Shown piece after piece: positions 40,419 to 50,199 of a DNA stretch of 64,000 nt (positions within the stretch are counted from its first letter, which is position 1; each line of letters begins with the position of its first letter). Source of the DNA: Marinirhabdus sp963793275 (GTDB lineage Bacteria > Bacteroidota > Bacteroidia > Flavobacteriales > Flavobacteriaceae); the NCBI GenBank assembly GCA_963793275.1, contig CAWBZL010000003.1, forward strand, positions 1,240,001 through 1,304,000, in the 5' to 3' direction. The position numbers and the translations under genes are program-made. Under the pieces are notes generated by a model, which searched no databases, was not told where the DNA came from, and saw nothing but the letters and a program-made list of their open reading frames with translations.

Positions 40419-40988
40419 TTACAGGAAACTATATCCAAGAGAAAGTGTTACAACACTGTTCTTACCGCTTGCTCCCTCAGCATCCGGCACATCGGAGAAT
40501 CCAAAATTATATCTGGCTTCTACTCGTAATCCTAATGGTACATCGTAGCCTAATCCTACCACACCAGAAACATCAAAATCTTTTACAGCAATATCATTAA
40601 TTACCTCACCTACTACGGTTTGTGCTTCGTCATTAACTATTACTCCAAACTGTGGTCCTGCTTGTAAGTGTAAACCTTTAAAAAAGAAAACCTTAGCAAC
40701 TATTGGTACGTTTACATAGTCTAAATTAAATTCACCACCATCAAACTCTGCTCCTTGTTGAGAATACAGTAAATCTGCCTGTATTCCAAATTTATCATTA
40801 AGCTTTGCGCCTACAAAGGCACCTACTACAATTCCGGTTCTGCTGGAAAAATCAAGATCTGTCGCTCCGGCTTTTGCGTCACTTATACTGGCAAAGTTTA
40901 CACCCGCCTTAATCCCAAAATCTACACCTTGAGCAGAAACGCCTGTGGTAATTAATGCTAAAATAAATACTACTACTATTTTTTTCAT
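40419..40988 (-). CDS. PorT-type outer-membrane beta-barrel protein
   Basis: A 189-residue exported barrel with signal peptide ending VSAQ, opening FGIKAGVNFASISD, then FGIQADLLYSQQGAEF, FFFKGLHLQAGPQFGVIV and terminal VVTLSLGYSFL. It shares block order with the 39627 gene, indicating a paralogous pair; it lacks that protein's acidic loop. Function unknown. Confidence 0.85.
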   Translation of the reverse strand: MKKIVVVFILALITTGVSAQGVDFGIKAGVNFASISDAKAGATDLDFSSRTGIVVGAFVGAKLNDKFGIQADLLYSQQGAEFDGGEFNLDYVNVPIVAKVFFFKGLHLQAGPQFGVIVNDEAQTVVGEVINDIAVKDFDVSGVVGLGYDVPLGLRVEARYNFGFSDVPDAEGASGKNSVVTLSLGYSFL

Positions 40989-41088
40989 GTGTATTGTTTT
41001 TAAATTTTAATAATAGGTCAAATATAGCTGAAACTTAACAGGCTATTTCCTAATATTATATTAAATTGAACATCATAAATTTTCCTAT

Positions 41089-41986
41089 ATGAAGTGGCAC
41101 CAAGCCCTTACAGCCTATAAAAGTTACCTTAAAATTGAACGGGGACTTTCTAAAAATACACTACAGAACTACGGATTGGACATCCAGAAATTGGTACGTT
41201 GGTGCGATGAAAACACCCTTAGTTGCACACCCATTACTATTACTGAAACTGAAGTCCAGCAATTTATATACGAAGTAAGCAAAACAATGAATCCAAGGTG
41301 CCCAAAGCCGTATTATCTCTGGATTACGCGGGTTTTTTACCTACCTCATATTTGAAGAATACCGAAAAACAAACCCCCTGGAACTCATAGAAAGCCCAAA
41401 AATTGGCCGGAAATTACCAGACACGCTTTCTATTGAAGATATTGACAAATTAATCTCTGCCATAGATCTTAGCAAACCTCAAGGAGAGCGCAATCGCACT
41501 ATGTTGGAAACACTTTATGCCTGCGGGTTGCGTGTTTCAGAATTAACCAGTCTTAAGATCTCAGACTTATTCTTTGAAGAAGGTTTCATTAAGGTAACAG
41601 GAAAAGGGGATAAAGAACGCTATGTTCCTATAGGGGCTGCAACAAGTAAACTTATTACCAGCTATATTAAAGAACGTAGAATACACCAACAGCCAAAACC
41701 AGCGGCTATGGATACGTTATTCTTAAACAGGCGTGGTAATGGCCTTACACGGGCTATGATTTTTACCATTGTCAAAAACCTGGCGGAAAAAGCAGGTATT
41801 AAAAAAACTATAAGTCCGCATACCTTTAGACACTCATTTGCAACACATTTATTGGAAAACGGGGCAGATCTACGTGCCATACAACAAATGCTGGGGCACG
41901 AGAGCATTACTACGACTGAGATCTATACGCACGTAGAAACTTCCTATCTCACCGAAGTTATGGAAAAATACCATCCAAGGAAGTGA
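41089..41986 (+). pseudogene. xerD: Site-specific tyrosine recombinase XerD, split by a one-base frameshift
   Basis: The first frame (from 41089) gives the SAM-like DNA-binding domain, then fails at 41301-41303. Removing one C of CCC restores QSRIISGLRGFFTYLIFEEYR and joins it to the catalytic part, giving 298 residues, the normal XerD length. All catalytic residues are present: Arg in ACGLRVSEL, HTFRHSFATH, LGHESITTTEIYTH and a C-terminal Tyr. XerC/D resolve chromosome dimers at dif. Such a gene is rarely lost in a free-living cell, so the frameshift is probably a sequencing error. Confidence 0.9.
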
Positions 41987-41999
41987 ATTTCTGTAAGTG

Positions 42000-42055
42000 G
42001 TGAGTGGTGAGTGGCGAGTCGTGAGTCGTGAGTCGTGAGTCGTGAGTCGTGAGTT
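42000..42055. repeat. Heptamer tandem repeat (GTGAGTC/GTGAGTG)
   Basis: Eight units of seven bases: GTGAGTG twice, GCGAGTC, GTGAGTC four times, GTGAGTT. It starts 14 bases after the xerD stop. No gene is visible between 41987 and 42179. Confidence 0.9.
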
Positions 42056-42179
42056 AAAAATGCTGAATTTTAAAAAATAAGCAGTTCGAAACCGGCAGAC
42101 AGCCGTTAAATAAAGACTAAAGTGATACCTTTTCTTTATAGAGGCAGAATTGTTCAGTAATTTTAAGGAAATTTAAATT

Positions 42180-43127
42180 ATGAAAACACTAGAATTTAGC
42201 AATAAAGACAGAATGCACTGCATTGGTCTTGGAACCTGGAAAGCAAAAGGAAACACTGTTAAAAAAGCAGTAAAAGATGCATTGTATGCCGGCTATAGAC
42301 ATATAGATACGGCTGCAGCCTACGATAACGAAAAGGAAATAGGAGAAGCACTGACCGAAGTTTTTTCAGAAGGAAAAATTTTTAGAGAAGACGTATTTAT
42401 TACGTCCAAACTTTGGAACAATGCGCACAAAGACGGGCAGGTACTGCCAGCACTGCAACGTTCTCTTGATAAATTACAATTAGATTATTTAGACTTATAT
42501 CTTATTCACTGGCCCGTAGCATTTAAAGGCGACGTTAATTCTCCTCAAAAACCCAGCGATTATCTTTCATTGGAAGAAGTTCCTATTATTGAAACTTGGA
42601 AAAAAATGGAGCAAGCCAAAGAGTCGAATATGGTTCGGCATATTGGGGTTTCAAATTTCAGCAAAGAAAAATTGAAGGATTTAATAGGAAAAGCGACCCA
42701 CAAGCCAGAAATGAATCAGGTAGAGTTACATCCATTGTTGCAACAAAAAGAATTATTGGAGTACTGTAATAGCGAGCATGTGTTTATGACTGCCTACTCG
42801 CCCCTTGGCTCCGGTGACCGTTCTGACGCTATGAAGGGTGAAGATGAAGCCAATTTGTTCGAAATAGAGACGCTTCAAAATATTGCACGAAAAAACAATG
42901 CTTCAATCGGGCAGGTGTTGATTAACTGGCATTTGCAACGCGGTACAGCAGTAATCCCAAAATCTACAAGCCAGGAACACATTGAAGAAAATTTTAAGGC
43001 GGCATCTCTAAACTTATCAGAAGATGACATGAAAAAAATTGAAGCACTGGATGAGCACAAGCGTTTTATTACCGGTAAATTCTTTGAAGAACCTAGTAAA
43101 GGGTACGAAAACATTTATGATGAATAG
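42180..43127 (+). CDS. Aldo/keto reductase
   Basis: A 315-residue NADPH-dependent reductase of the AKR superfamily. The catalytic tetrad is visible: Asp and Tyr in DTAAAYDNEKEIG, Lys in ITSKLWNN, His in LIHWPVAF. The C-terminal cofactor motif is AVIPKSTSQEHIEEN. Substrates are probably small aldehydes or ketones; the exact one is unknown. The gene is monocistronic, with its own terminator. Confidence 0.93.
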   Translation: MKTLEFSNKDRMHCIGLGTWKAKGNTVKKAVKDALYAGYRHIDTAAAYDNEKEIGEALTEVFSEGKIFREDVFITSKLWNNAHKDGQVLPALQRSLDKLQLDYLDLYLIHWPVAFKGDVNSPQKPSDYLSLEEVPIIETWKKMEQAKESNMVRHIGVSNFSKEKLKDLIGKATHKPEMNQVELHPLLQQKELLEYCNSEHVFMTAYSPLGSGDRSDAMKGEDEANLFEIETLQNIARKNNASIGQVLINWHLQRGTAVIPKSTSQEHIEENFKAASLNLSEDDMKKIEALDEHKRFITGKFFEEPSKGYENIYDE

Positions 43128-43153
43128 GTTACCTAGTAGTTAACTGAAACTTT

Positions 43154-43199
43154 AAAACCTTCAAATGTTGGTCATTGCGATTAAAATTTGAAGGTTTTT
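43154..43199 (+). terminator. Terminator of the aldo/keto reductase gene
   Basis: Stem AAAACCTTCAAAT / ATTTGAAGGTTTT (43154-43166 and 43186-43198) ending in a T run on the plus strand, with a 19-base loop. Confidence 0.85.
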
Positions 43200-43262
43200 A
43201 ACTTGTAGGAGCTGTGTAAACCTCTTTTTTAAATTGTTAGTACGCCCAACTATACAAAAAAA

Positions 43263-43288
43263 ATCCCCAATCAAAACTGAATGGGGAT
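43263..43288 (-). terminator. Terminator of rny
   Basis: Stem ATCCCCA / TGGGGAT (43263-43269 and 43282-43288), extended by TCA/TGA past one mismatch, with a run of T on the minus strand, 43 bases after the rny stop. Confidence 0.85.
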
Positions 43289-43330
43289 CTAATAAAGTTT
43301 TAAACTATCACTTCAGAAAGCTGCCGGCTC

Positions 43331-44899
43331 TTACTTCGCAATATTCACCGCACGTGTTTCACGTATTACGGTTACCTTAACCTGTCCGGGATAGGTCATA
43401 TCTGTCTGGATCTTCTGTGAGATCTCAAACGATAGCTGTGCTGCTTTTTCGTCGCTTACCTTTTCGCTTTCTACCATCACACGTAATTCTCTACCTGCTT
43501 GTATGGCGTAGGCCTTATTTACACCGTTAAATCCAAAGGCAATGTCTTCCAGATCTTTTAAACGCTGGATATAGCTGTCCAGCACCTGGCGTCTGGCTCC
43601 TGGTCTTGCTCCGCTAATAGCGTCACATACCTGCACTATTGGCGATAACAGGCTTGTCATCTCTATTTCGTCGTGGTGTGCTCCAATAGCGTTGCATACT
43701 TCTTCTTTTTCGCCATACTTCTCTGCCCATTGCATTCCTAAGATTGCGTGCGGGAGTTCTGTTTCGGTTTCCGGTACTTTTCCTATATCGTGTAACAATC
43801 CGGCGCGTTTGGCTAATTTTGGGTTTAATCCCAATTCGCTTGCCATTACCCCACATAACTTTGCTACTTCGCGGGAGTGGTGCAACAGGTTTTGACCATA
43901 CGAGGAACGGTAGCGCATACGTCCAACGGCTTTAATTAGCTCCGGGTGTAAACCGTGGATACCGAGATCTATCACAGTACGCTTTCCTACGTCTATTATT
44001 TCCTCTTCAATTTGTTTAGAAGTCTTACGCACCACTTCCTCAATACGGGCCGGGTGAATTCTTCCATCGGTTACCAATTTGTGCAACGACAGTCTTGCTA
44101 TTTCACGTCGCACACTATCAAAACAGGAAAGAATAATAGCTTCCGGCGTATCGTCTACAATTATTTCGACACCTGTGGCGGCTTCAATGGCGCGAATGTT
44201 TCGGCCTTCTCGCCCAATAATACGCCCTTTTACATCGTCACTCTCCAGATTAAATACAGAGACGCAATTTTCAATAGCTTCCTCGGTACCAATACGTTGG
44301 ATAGTACTAATAATAATTTTCTTGGCTTCCTGTTGTGCCGTCATTTTAGCTTCTTCCACAGAACTCTGAATAAACGCCATAGCATCTGTTTTGGCTTCTT
44401 CCTTTAAGGTCTCCATTAGTTGCCCTTTTGCATCTTCGGCAGAGAGGCTGGAAATCACCTCTAGCTGGTCTATCTGGCTGCGGTGCATTTTTTCAACCTC
44501 GGCACGTTTCTTTTCAAGGACATCTAAACGCTCGTTATAGTCTTTTTTCTTATTTTCAATGTCGGCATTCAGTTTTTTATTCTTTGCGAGCTCGCTGGAT
44601 ACCTGAGATTCTTTGTCGCGGGTACGCTTTTCAGCTTCATTCATTTTCTTATCACGACTATTAATTACCTTTTCGTGTTCAGATTTAAGCTCGATAAACT
44701 TCTCTTTTGCCTGTAGTATTTTATCCTTTTTAAGGGATTCTCCTTCACTTTTTGCCTCTTTTAAGATGTTCTGGGCGCTTTTTTTAGCGTTTTTAATAAG
44801 TTGTGAAGAGTTGTTACGCTCCAGTATTTTTGCAATTATAAAACCAACTGCAATTCCAGCTATGGCTGCAATGATGGCGATAATAACAGGGTTATCCAT
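43331..44899 (-). CDS. rny: Ribonuclease Y
   Basis: A 522-residue RNase Y, a membrane-tethered endoribonuclease that starts mRNA decay. An N-terminal membrane helix (VIIAIIAAIAGIAVGFIIA) is followed by a long charged coiled coil (about 35-190), a KH domain (GRIIGREGRNIRAIE) and an HD domain with LLHHSREVAK and GLLHDIGK metal ligands. Length is standard. Upstream lie a 6S-RNA-like element and zapA on the same strand. Confidence 0.96.
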   Translation of the reverse strand: MDNPVIIAIIAAIAGIAVGFIIAKILERNNSSQLIKNAKKSAQNILKEAKSEGESLKKDKILQAKEKFIELKSEHEKVINSRDKKMNEAEKRTRDKESQVSSELAKNKKLNADIENKKKDYNERLDVLEKKRAEVEKMHRSQIDQLEVISSLSAEDAKGQLMETLKEEAKTDAMAFIQSSVEEAKMTAQQEAKKIIISTIQRIGTEEAIENCVSVFNLESDDVKGRIIGREGRNIRAIEAATGVEIIVDDTPEAIILSCFDSVRREIARLSLHKLVTDGRIHPARIEEVVRKTSKQIEEEIIDVGKRTVIDLGIHGLHPELIKAVGRMRYRSSYGQNLLHHSREVAKLCGVMASELGLNPKLAKRAGLLHDIGKVPETETELPHAILGMQWAEKYGEKEEVCNAIGAHHDEIEMTSLLSPIVQVCDAISGARPGARRQVLDSYIQRLKDLEDIAFGFNGVNKAYAIQAGRELRVMVESEKVSDEKAAQLSFEISQKIQTDMTYPGQVKVTVIRETRAVNIAK

Positions 44900-44970
44900 G
44901 GTTGTTTAATTTAAATTATAGAATATGAAATACCATATCCAGTAGTTTAAAATCGTTCACGTTAGGGTAT

Positions 44971-45140
44971 AAAAAAGCCTACATTATTACGTGATTTGTA
45001 TAAACTCCTTAAAGAAAAGTTTAGGGCTAACAAGCTGATCAAGAATCCGCTCAAAGACGGCGCGCTTTTACAACTTTAACTCACCCTTTTTAAAGAATTC
45101 GTGTTGAGTTTACCAAAATGTGTACTAATGTAGGCAGTAA
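44971..45140 (-). ncRNA. ssrS: 6S RNA-like transcript between zapA and rny
   Basis: On the minus strand GCCTACATTA (45126-45135) is exactly complementary to TAATGTAGGC (44977-44986) about 140 bases later, which is followed by six T. Inside, TAAACTC pairs with GAGTTTA, and AAAGTT with AACTTT, leaving a large central A/U-rich bubble. A roughly 170-nt rod with a central bubble next to zapA is the 6S RNA arrangement; 6S binds RNA polymerase holoenzyme. It could instead be a long 5' leader of rny. Confidence 0.65.
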
Positions 45141-45161
45141 CCTTTTATATGTAAAGAACGT

Positions 45162-45452
45162 TTACGATAGGTGCTCTTGTAACAATTGGTTAAGCGCTTT
45201 TAACTGCTCTTCCACTTGTTGCGTATCGGTTTGGGTATCAAGTTGTTTTTGTTCTACCTGGGCTGCAAACTGTAAGGCACACATGGCCAGCACATCCTGC
45301 TTATCCCTAACGGCATAACTACTTTCAAACTGTTTAATCATTGCTTCTATCTTCTTGGTGGCTTTTCTAAGGCCCTCCTCCTGCTCTGGTGGTATATTTA
45401 ATGGATATACCCGGTCTGCAATAGAAAGTTTAATTTTTAACGGGTTTGACAT
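45162..45452 (-). CDS. zapA: Cell division protein ZapA
   Basis: A 96-residue ZapA, which cross-links FtsZ filaments at the division ring. The N-terminal part KIKLSIADRVYPLNIPPEQEEGLRKA matches the globular head; the rest is a coiled coil (KKIEAMIKQFE, QVEEQLKALNQLL). It follows a small coiled-coil gene by 13 bases and precedes the 6S-like RNA. Confidence 0.92.
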   Translation of the reverse strand: MSNPLKIKLSIADRVYPLNIPPEQEEGLRKATKKIEAMIKQFESSYAVRDKQDVLAMCALQFAAQVEQKQLDTQTDTQQVEEQLKALNQLLQEHLS

Positions 45453-45465
45453 TGATTTTATTGTT

Positions 45466-45756
45466 TTAATCTGAAAGCTGACTAATACATTGGTCGATCT
45501 CCCGGACTAAAGAATTTATTTTGAGCTTTGTTTCTCGTTTATGTTGGTCACTGCCCAGTATTGAATTTGCTAACTTTAATGAACTGCATTTCTCTCGCCA
45601 TTGTTGTGCTTCATCCTGCGATGTTGCCAACATTTTTTGTGTTTCTTCTGCCAGCGTCTCTAATTGAATATTTTTTTGCTTCAGATTTTCGTACCTGTGA
45701 AGCAATTTACTTATTCTATTCTCAAGAGAGTCAACAATTTCAGAAAGATCGCTCAT
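45466..45756 (-). CDS. Small coiled-coil protein upstream of zapA
   Basis: A 96-residue, almost entirely helical and charged protein (EIVDSLENRISKLLHRYENLKQKN, then KLKINSLVREIDQCISQL). The inner ATG at 45756 is chosen; the longer in-frame start would add a hydrophobic segment derived from the spacer. It is 13 bases before zapA, so probably a division-related partner, possibly playing a ZapB-like role. That is inference from position and coiled-coil shape only. Confidence 0.8.
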   Translation of the reverse strand: MSDLSEIVDSLENRISKLLHRYENLKQKNIQLETLAEETQKMLATSQDEAQQWREKCSSLKLANSILGSDQHKRETKLKINSLVREIDQCISQLSD

Positions 45757-45900
45757 TTCATTTATAATCAATACTGCTAACACAAAGTTAACATACACCA
45801 GCAAATAAGCCAACTGTTTTCTACAATTTTTTGTAATATTGAATGTTATTAAATACAATACAACACTACTCCCCTTAATTTATAGCGTATTACATTTTTT

Positions 45901-47590
45901 ATGAAGCAATATTTTTTACTTTTACCCCTGTTTTTTGGCTTGTTGGCAACCGCACAAAACAACGTCCCTACTGACTATTTTAGCAATCCACTGGAAATCC
46001 CCCTTATTTTATCCGGAAGCTTCGGCGAATTACGAAGCAATCACTTTCACAGTGGTCTGGATATTAAAACCCAACAGAGAGAAGGTGCCATTATTCTTGC
46101 TCCTGCCGATGGGTACGTAAAAAGAATTAAAGTAGCGCATTATGGCTACGGAAAAGCACTCTACATTCAACATCCTAACGGATATACCACTGTGTATGCA
46201 CATTTACAACGCTACGCAAACGATATTGAAGACTACGTTAAAGATTTACAATACAAAAAAGAAAGTTTTGAGTTTGAAGATTTTCCTGCAGACAAATTAC
46301 TTCCCGTAAAAAAGGGTGAAATCATTGGCTATACCGGTAATAGTGGTAGTAGCGGTGGGCCACACCTGCATTTTGAAATTCGGGACCCCGCTTCCCGTCC
46401 TATGAACCCCATGTTATTTGGAATTGAAATTCCAGATACCAAGGTGCCGCTTATAAATTCGGTATTTGTGTATCCTGTTGGGGAAGACTCGTACGCCAAC
46501 AATTCAAAAAACCGAAACAAACTTCGCCTTATCAGGCAAAAGGACGGAAACTATCGTACTGAGAAAGTTTCAGCATTAGGAAAAATTGGATTCGGAGTTT
46601 CGTCGTACGATCAGCAAAACGGTGCTTCCAATAAAAACGGAACCTACCAGATTAAAACAACGGTAAACGGTTCAGAAAAATTTAATGTACTTTTCGAAAA
46701 GTTTTCATTTGCCGAAACCCGTTACCTGAACAGATTTATGGATTACGAGTACTTTAAAACCAACAAAAGCAGAGTCCAAAAACTTTTTCGCGAAGAAAAT
46801 AATCCGTTGAGCATTATTACAAATGAAGATGATAGCGGTTATGTGACGGTAGAAGATGGGTTTTCTTCAGATTACACCATAGAAATCACCGATTTTAAAG
46901 GCAATACCATGCGTATCACCGTTCCTATTGAAGGAAAGGTTGAAGAAAATCCGGAACCTAAAGATACCAAAGAAACAGATCATTTTGTGTATGCTAACCA
47001 GGGAACCGCCATCACCAAGGGGAAGTTTGATATTTATATCCCTGCTGAAAGTTTATACGAAAACACCTATCTGAATATTGAAGACAAGGGAGACACGCTT
47101 CAATTTCACGAAGATATTATCCCGATCCATAAAAACATCACCATAAGTGTAGATGCTGCTAATTATGCTGCGGAGGAACTTTTCAAAATTATACATTGGC
47201 AGATTAAACTACAGAGGGCAGCCTTCCTATAATAACACCTCAAGAAACGGAACAAAACTCACAACAAGAGTCCGCACATTTGGAAACTACGCGCTGGCAA
47301 TAGATACCACACCGCCTACAGTAAAACCGGTAAACTTTAAAGATGAAAAGTGGATAAGCAATAATAAAACGCTTAAAATTAAAATTGAAGACGATTTAAG
47401 CGGTATAAGCACCTACAGAGCGACGGTAAACGGAAATTTTATCTTAATGGAATATAATTATAAAACCGACGTTTTAACCTATGATTTTGATGATGACGTA
47501 GTAACAGATACCGAAAACAAACTGAAATTGATCGTCGTGGATAATGTTGGAAATAGTACTACATTTGAAGCAACTTTTTTCAGAAAATAA
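45901..47590 (+). pseudogene. M23 (LytM-type) peptidase, split by a one-base frameshift
   Basis: A signal peptide (PLFFGLLATAQ) leads to a LytM zinc endopeptidase domain at about residues 30-165, with HSGLDIKTQ (His/Asp ligands), GYTTVYAHLQRY and GGPHLHFEIRDP (HxH). A long beta-rich C-terminal part follows. The frame breaks in the TTTT at 47180-47183; removing one T joins AEE to LSKLYIGRLNYRGQ and gives 562 residues ending at 47590. These enzymes cut peptidoglycan cross-bridges. The intact sequence on both sides suggests a sequencing error. Confidence 0.9.
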
Positions 47591-47605
47591 AACACCGTAC
47601 AGCTT

Positions 47606-50077
47606 TTGAAGACATTTATACGTTCCCTCGTTTTAATTATTTTTTGCATTTCAGCAAATACCATTGCCCAAAATGCAACCATTAAAGGAGTTATTCTGGA
47701 TGAAAACAACGTCCCCATTCCTGCTGTAAACATTTCTGCAGGTAATAGTATTGGCACACAGACCAATTTTGACGGTTTTTATTTATTAGAAGTACCTTCT
47801 GGCCAGGAGATCACACTTACGTTTTCGCACTTAAATCATAAAAACGCTACGGTAACTATTCCTTCGTTAGCTGCGAATGAAGATTTTGAGCTAAACCCTG
47901 TTTTAAAAGTAGACGTAGAGCAAATTGCTGAAGTAGTTGTTTCGGCAAACCAAAGAAAACGTGTGGAAGGACTTACCACAATTAGCCCGGAAGCCATCAG
48001 GAAAATTCCCGGTGCCAATGCGGGTGTGGAAAATTTATTAAAATCGTTACCCGGTGTCGTTAGTAATAATGAACTAAGTACCCAATACGCCGTAAGAGGT
48101 GGTAATTATGACGAAAATTTAGTCTACGTAAACGAAATTGAAGTATACCGCCCATTTTTAATACGAAGCGGACAACAGGAAGGATTAAGCTTTGTAAATA
48201 GCGACCTTACACGTTCTGTAGATTTTTCAGCAGGAGGATTTCAGGCAAAATACGGAGATAAACTATCGTCGGTTCTGGATATTGAATACCGTCGTCCAGT
48301 TTCATTTGGAGCAACGGCAGATCTAAGTTTGTTAGGCGCAAGTGTTTCGGTTGAAGGAATTTCAAAAAATGAACGATTACGAGGCATTGTTGGATTACGC
48401 TACCGTGACAACAGCTTATTTGTAAACGCAAAGCAAACCGAAACCAACTTCAGACCCACATTTGCCGATGCTCAGACATACCTAACGTATAAATTCAGTA
48501 ATAAATTTGAATTAGGCTTTCTGGGGAACATTGCTATTAACAGATACGAATACCAACCACTCACCCGCCAGACAAATTTTGGTACGTTGGCAGATCCTAT
48601 CGCCCTTCTCGTTTTCTACGAAGGACAGGAAGTAGATCGCTATAATACCTATTTTGGAGCGTTAAAAGGTACCTATGCAGTTTCCGACACCTACACGGCA
48701 AAGTTTATTGCCAGTGCTTATCAGACAACAGAGCAGGAATATTTCGATATTTTGGCTCAATACCGTTTGGGAGAAGTTAATACCAATATTGGTGATGACA
48801 ACCTTGGAGAAGTAGAATTTAGTGAAGGAATTGGCTCTCAATTAACCCACGCCCGTAACGACCTTGATGCTCTCATCTTTAATGCGCAACACAAGGGAAT
48901 TATAGAGGTTAATGACGACACGACTATTGAATATGGTATAAAATACACCCACGAAGACATTAGAGACCGGGTGCAGGAATATGAAATTATAGATTCGGCT
49001 GGATTCTCTATACGCCCTCCTATTATCGATTTTGCGAACAACCAGCCTTACGCACCTTTTACAGCTCCCATAGTTCCTTTTACCGACATTAGAGCACAGA
49101 ATGATGTGCAAATCAATCGTTTTTCTGGTTTTGCACAATGGAGCAAAGCAACTTCGGTAGGAAGTAACGAACTTTGGCTAAACGCCGGGGTACGTTCTCA
49201 AAACTGGACGGTAAGCGGCGATGGAATTGAAAGCGTTACTCAAACAGTAGTTAGTCCGCGAGCCCAGGTGACACTAAAACCAGATTGGGATATGGATATG
49301 CTGTTCAGGCTTTCCGGTGGTTTTTATCACCAACCTCCCTTCTATCGTGAATTACGTGACTCTACTGGAACCGTAAGACCTGGTGTTAAAGCGCAACAGT
49401 CTATTCATATAGTGGCAGGAAACGATTATAGTTTTAATCTCTGGGGGCGACCTTTTACGTTGAATAGCGAAATTTATTTTAAGGACTTAAAAGATGTAAA
49501 CCCGTACACCCTGGAAAATGTAAGAATACGCTACAGAGCCAGAAACAACGCCGTGGCCTATGCATACGGACTGGATATGCGTCTGGCTGGAGAGTTTGTG
49601 CCAGGGACTGAAAGTTGGGTAAGCTTTGGTTATTTAAAAACAGAAGAAAACATAGACGATCGTGGCTTTATTTTCAGACCTACAGATCAGCGTTTAAAAT
49701 TTGCAGTCCTTTTTCAGGATTATGTGAAAATTATCCCGGATCTAAAAATGTATTTAAATCTTGTATACCAAACAGGACTACCGGGTGGCTCACCTAGTTA
49801 TGCAGATCCATACGACTTCCAGACACGTTTAAAAGACTACGCAAGAGCAGATCTTGGTGTTTCTTATGTGCTGGTACAACAAGATAAGTTAAAAGATTCT
49901 GGCATCTTAAAACCGTTTAAAGAATTAAGCATTGGCGCAGAGATCTTTAATATTTTTGATGTGCAAAACTCCATCACCAACACTTTTGTACGTGACGTGT
50001 ACAGCAAAACACAATACAGTATCCCTAATTTCCTCTCACCCAGAGTATTTAATGTTAGGTTGACGGCTAAATTTTAA
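47606..50077 (+). CDS. TonB-dependent outer-membrane receptor, TTG start
   Basis: An 823-residue receptor. The TTG start gives a good signal peptide (IRSLVLIIFCISANTIAQ); no ATG does. An N-terminal carboxypeptidase-regulatory-like domain (GVILDENNVPIPAVNISAG) is followed by the plug (IPGANAGVENLLKSLPGV, YAVRGGNYDENLVYVN) and a 22-strand barrel ending VRLTAKF. It is not a SusC-type receptor by length and no SusD follows. The substrate may be a siderophore, vitamin or peptide. It begins 15 bases after the M23 gene. Confidence 0.93.
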   Translation: MKTFIRSLVLIIFCISANTIAQNATIKGVILDENNVPIPAVNISAGNSIGTQTNFDGFYLLEVPSGQEITLTFSHLNHKNATVTIPSLAANEDFELNPVLKVDVEQIAEVVVSANQRKRVEGLTTISPEAIRKIPGANAGVENLLKSLPGVVSNNELSTQYAVRGGNYDENLVYVNEIEVYRPFLIRSGQQEGLSFVNSDLTRSVDFSAGGFQAKYGDKLSSVLDIEYRRPVSFGATADLSLLGASVSVEGISKNERLRGIVGLRYRDNSLFVNAKQTETNFRPTFADAQTYLTYKFSNKFELGFLGNIAINRYEYQPLTRQTNFGTLADPIALLVFYEGQEVDRYNTYFGALKGTYAVSDTYTAKFIASAYQTTEQEYFDILAQYRLGEVNTNIGDDNLGEVEFSEGIGSQLTHARNDLDALIFNAQHKGIIEVNDDTTIEYGIKYTHEDIRDRVQEYEIIDSAGFSIRPPIIDFANNQPYAPFTAPIVPFTDIRAQNDVQINRFSGFAQWSKATSVGSNELWLNAGVRSQNWTVSGDGIESVTQTVVSPRAQVTLKPDWDMDMLFRLSGGFYHQPPFYRELRDSTGTVRPGVKAQQSIHIVAGNDYSFNLWGRPFTLNSEIYFKDLKDVNPYTLENVRIRYRARNNAVAYAYGLDMRLAGEFVPGTESWVSFGYLKTEENIDDRGFIFRPTDQRLKFAVLFQDYVKIIPDLKMYLNLVYQTGLPGGSPSYADPYDFQTRLKDYARADLGVSYVLVQQDKLKDSGILKPFKELSIGAEIFNIFDVQNSITNTFVRDVYSKTQYSIPNFLSPRVFNVRLTAKF

Positions 50078-50093
50078 TAGTAAGCAGCATAAA

Positions 50094-50126
50094 AAAAGCC
50101 GAAAACTTAGTTAGTTTTCGGCTTTT
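50094..50126. terminator. Bidirectional terminator
   Basis: Stem AAAAGCCGAAAAC / GTTTTCGGCTTTT (50094-50106 and 50114-50126) with loop TTAGTTA, between the convergent TonB receptor and Lrp genes. Confidence 0.9.
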
Positions 50127-50199
50127 GCAATTATTAAATCTAAGAAGTATTCCCTCTTTCAGCAGACAACGCGAGCGGTCTTACCTCTTTCTTCTAATT

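Noticed and set aside
42000..42055. Tandem GTGAGTC array as a CRISPR
   Set aside because: Units are seven bases with no unique spacers, and no cas genes are present.
43692..44664. Plus-strand open frames opposite rny
   Set aside because: Shadow frames of a strongly conserved gene on the other strand; no promoter or family resemblance.
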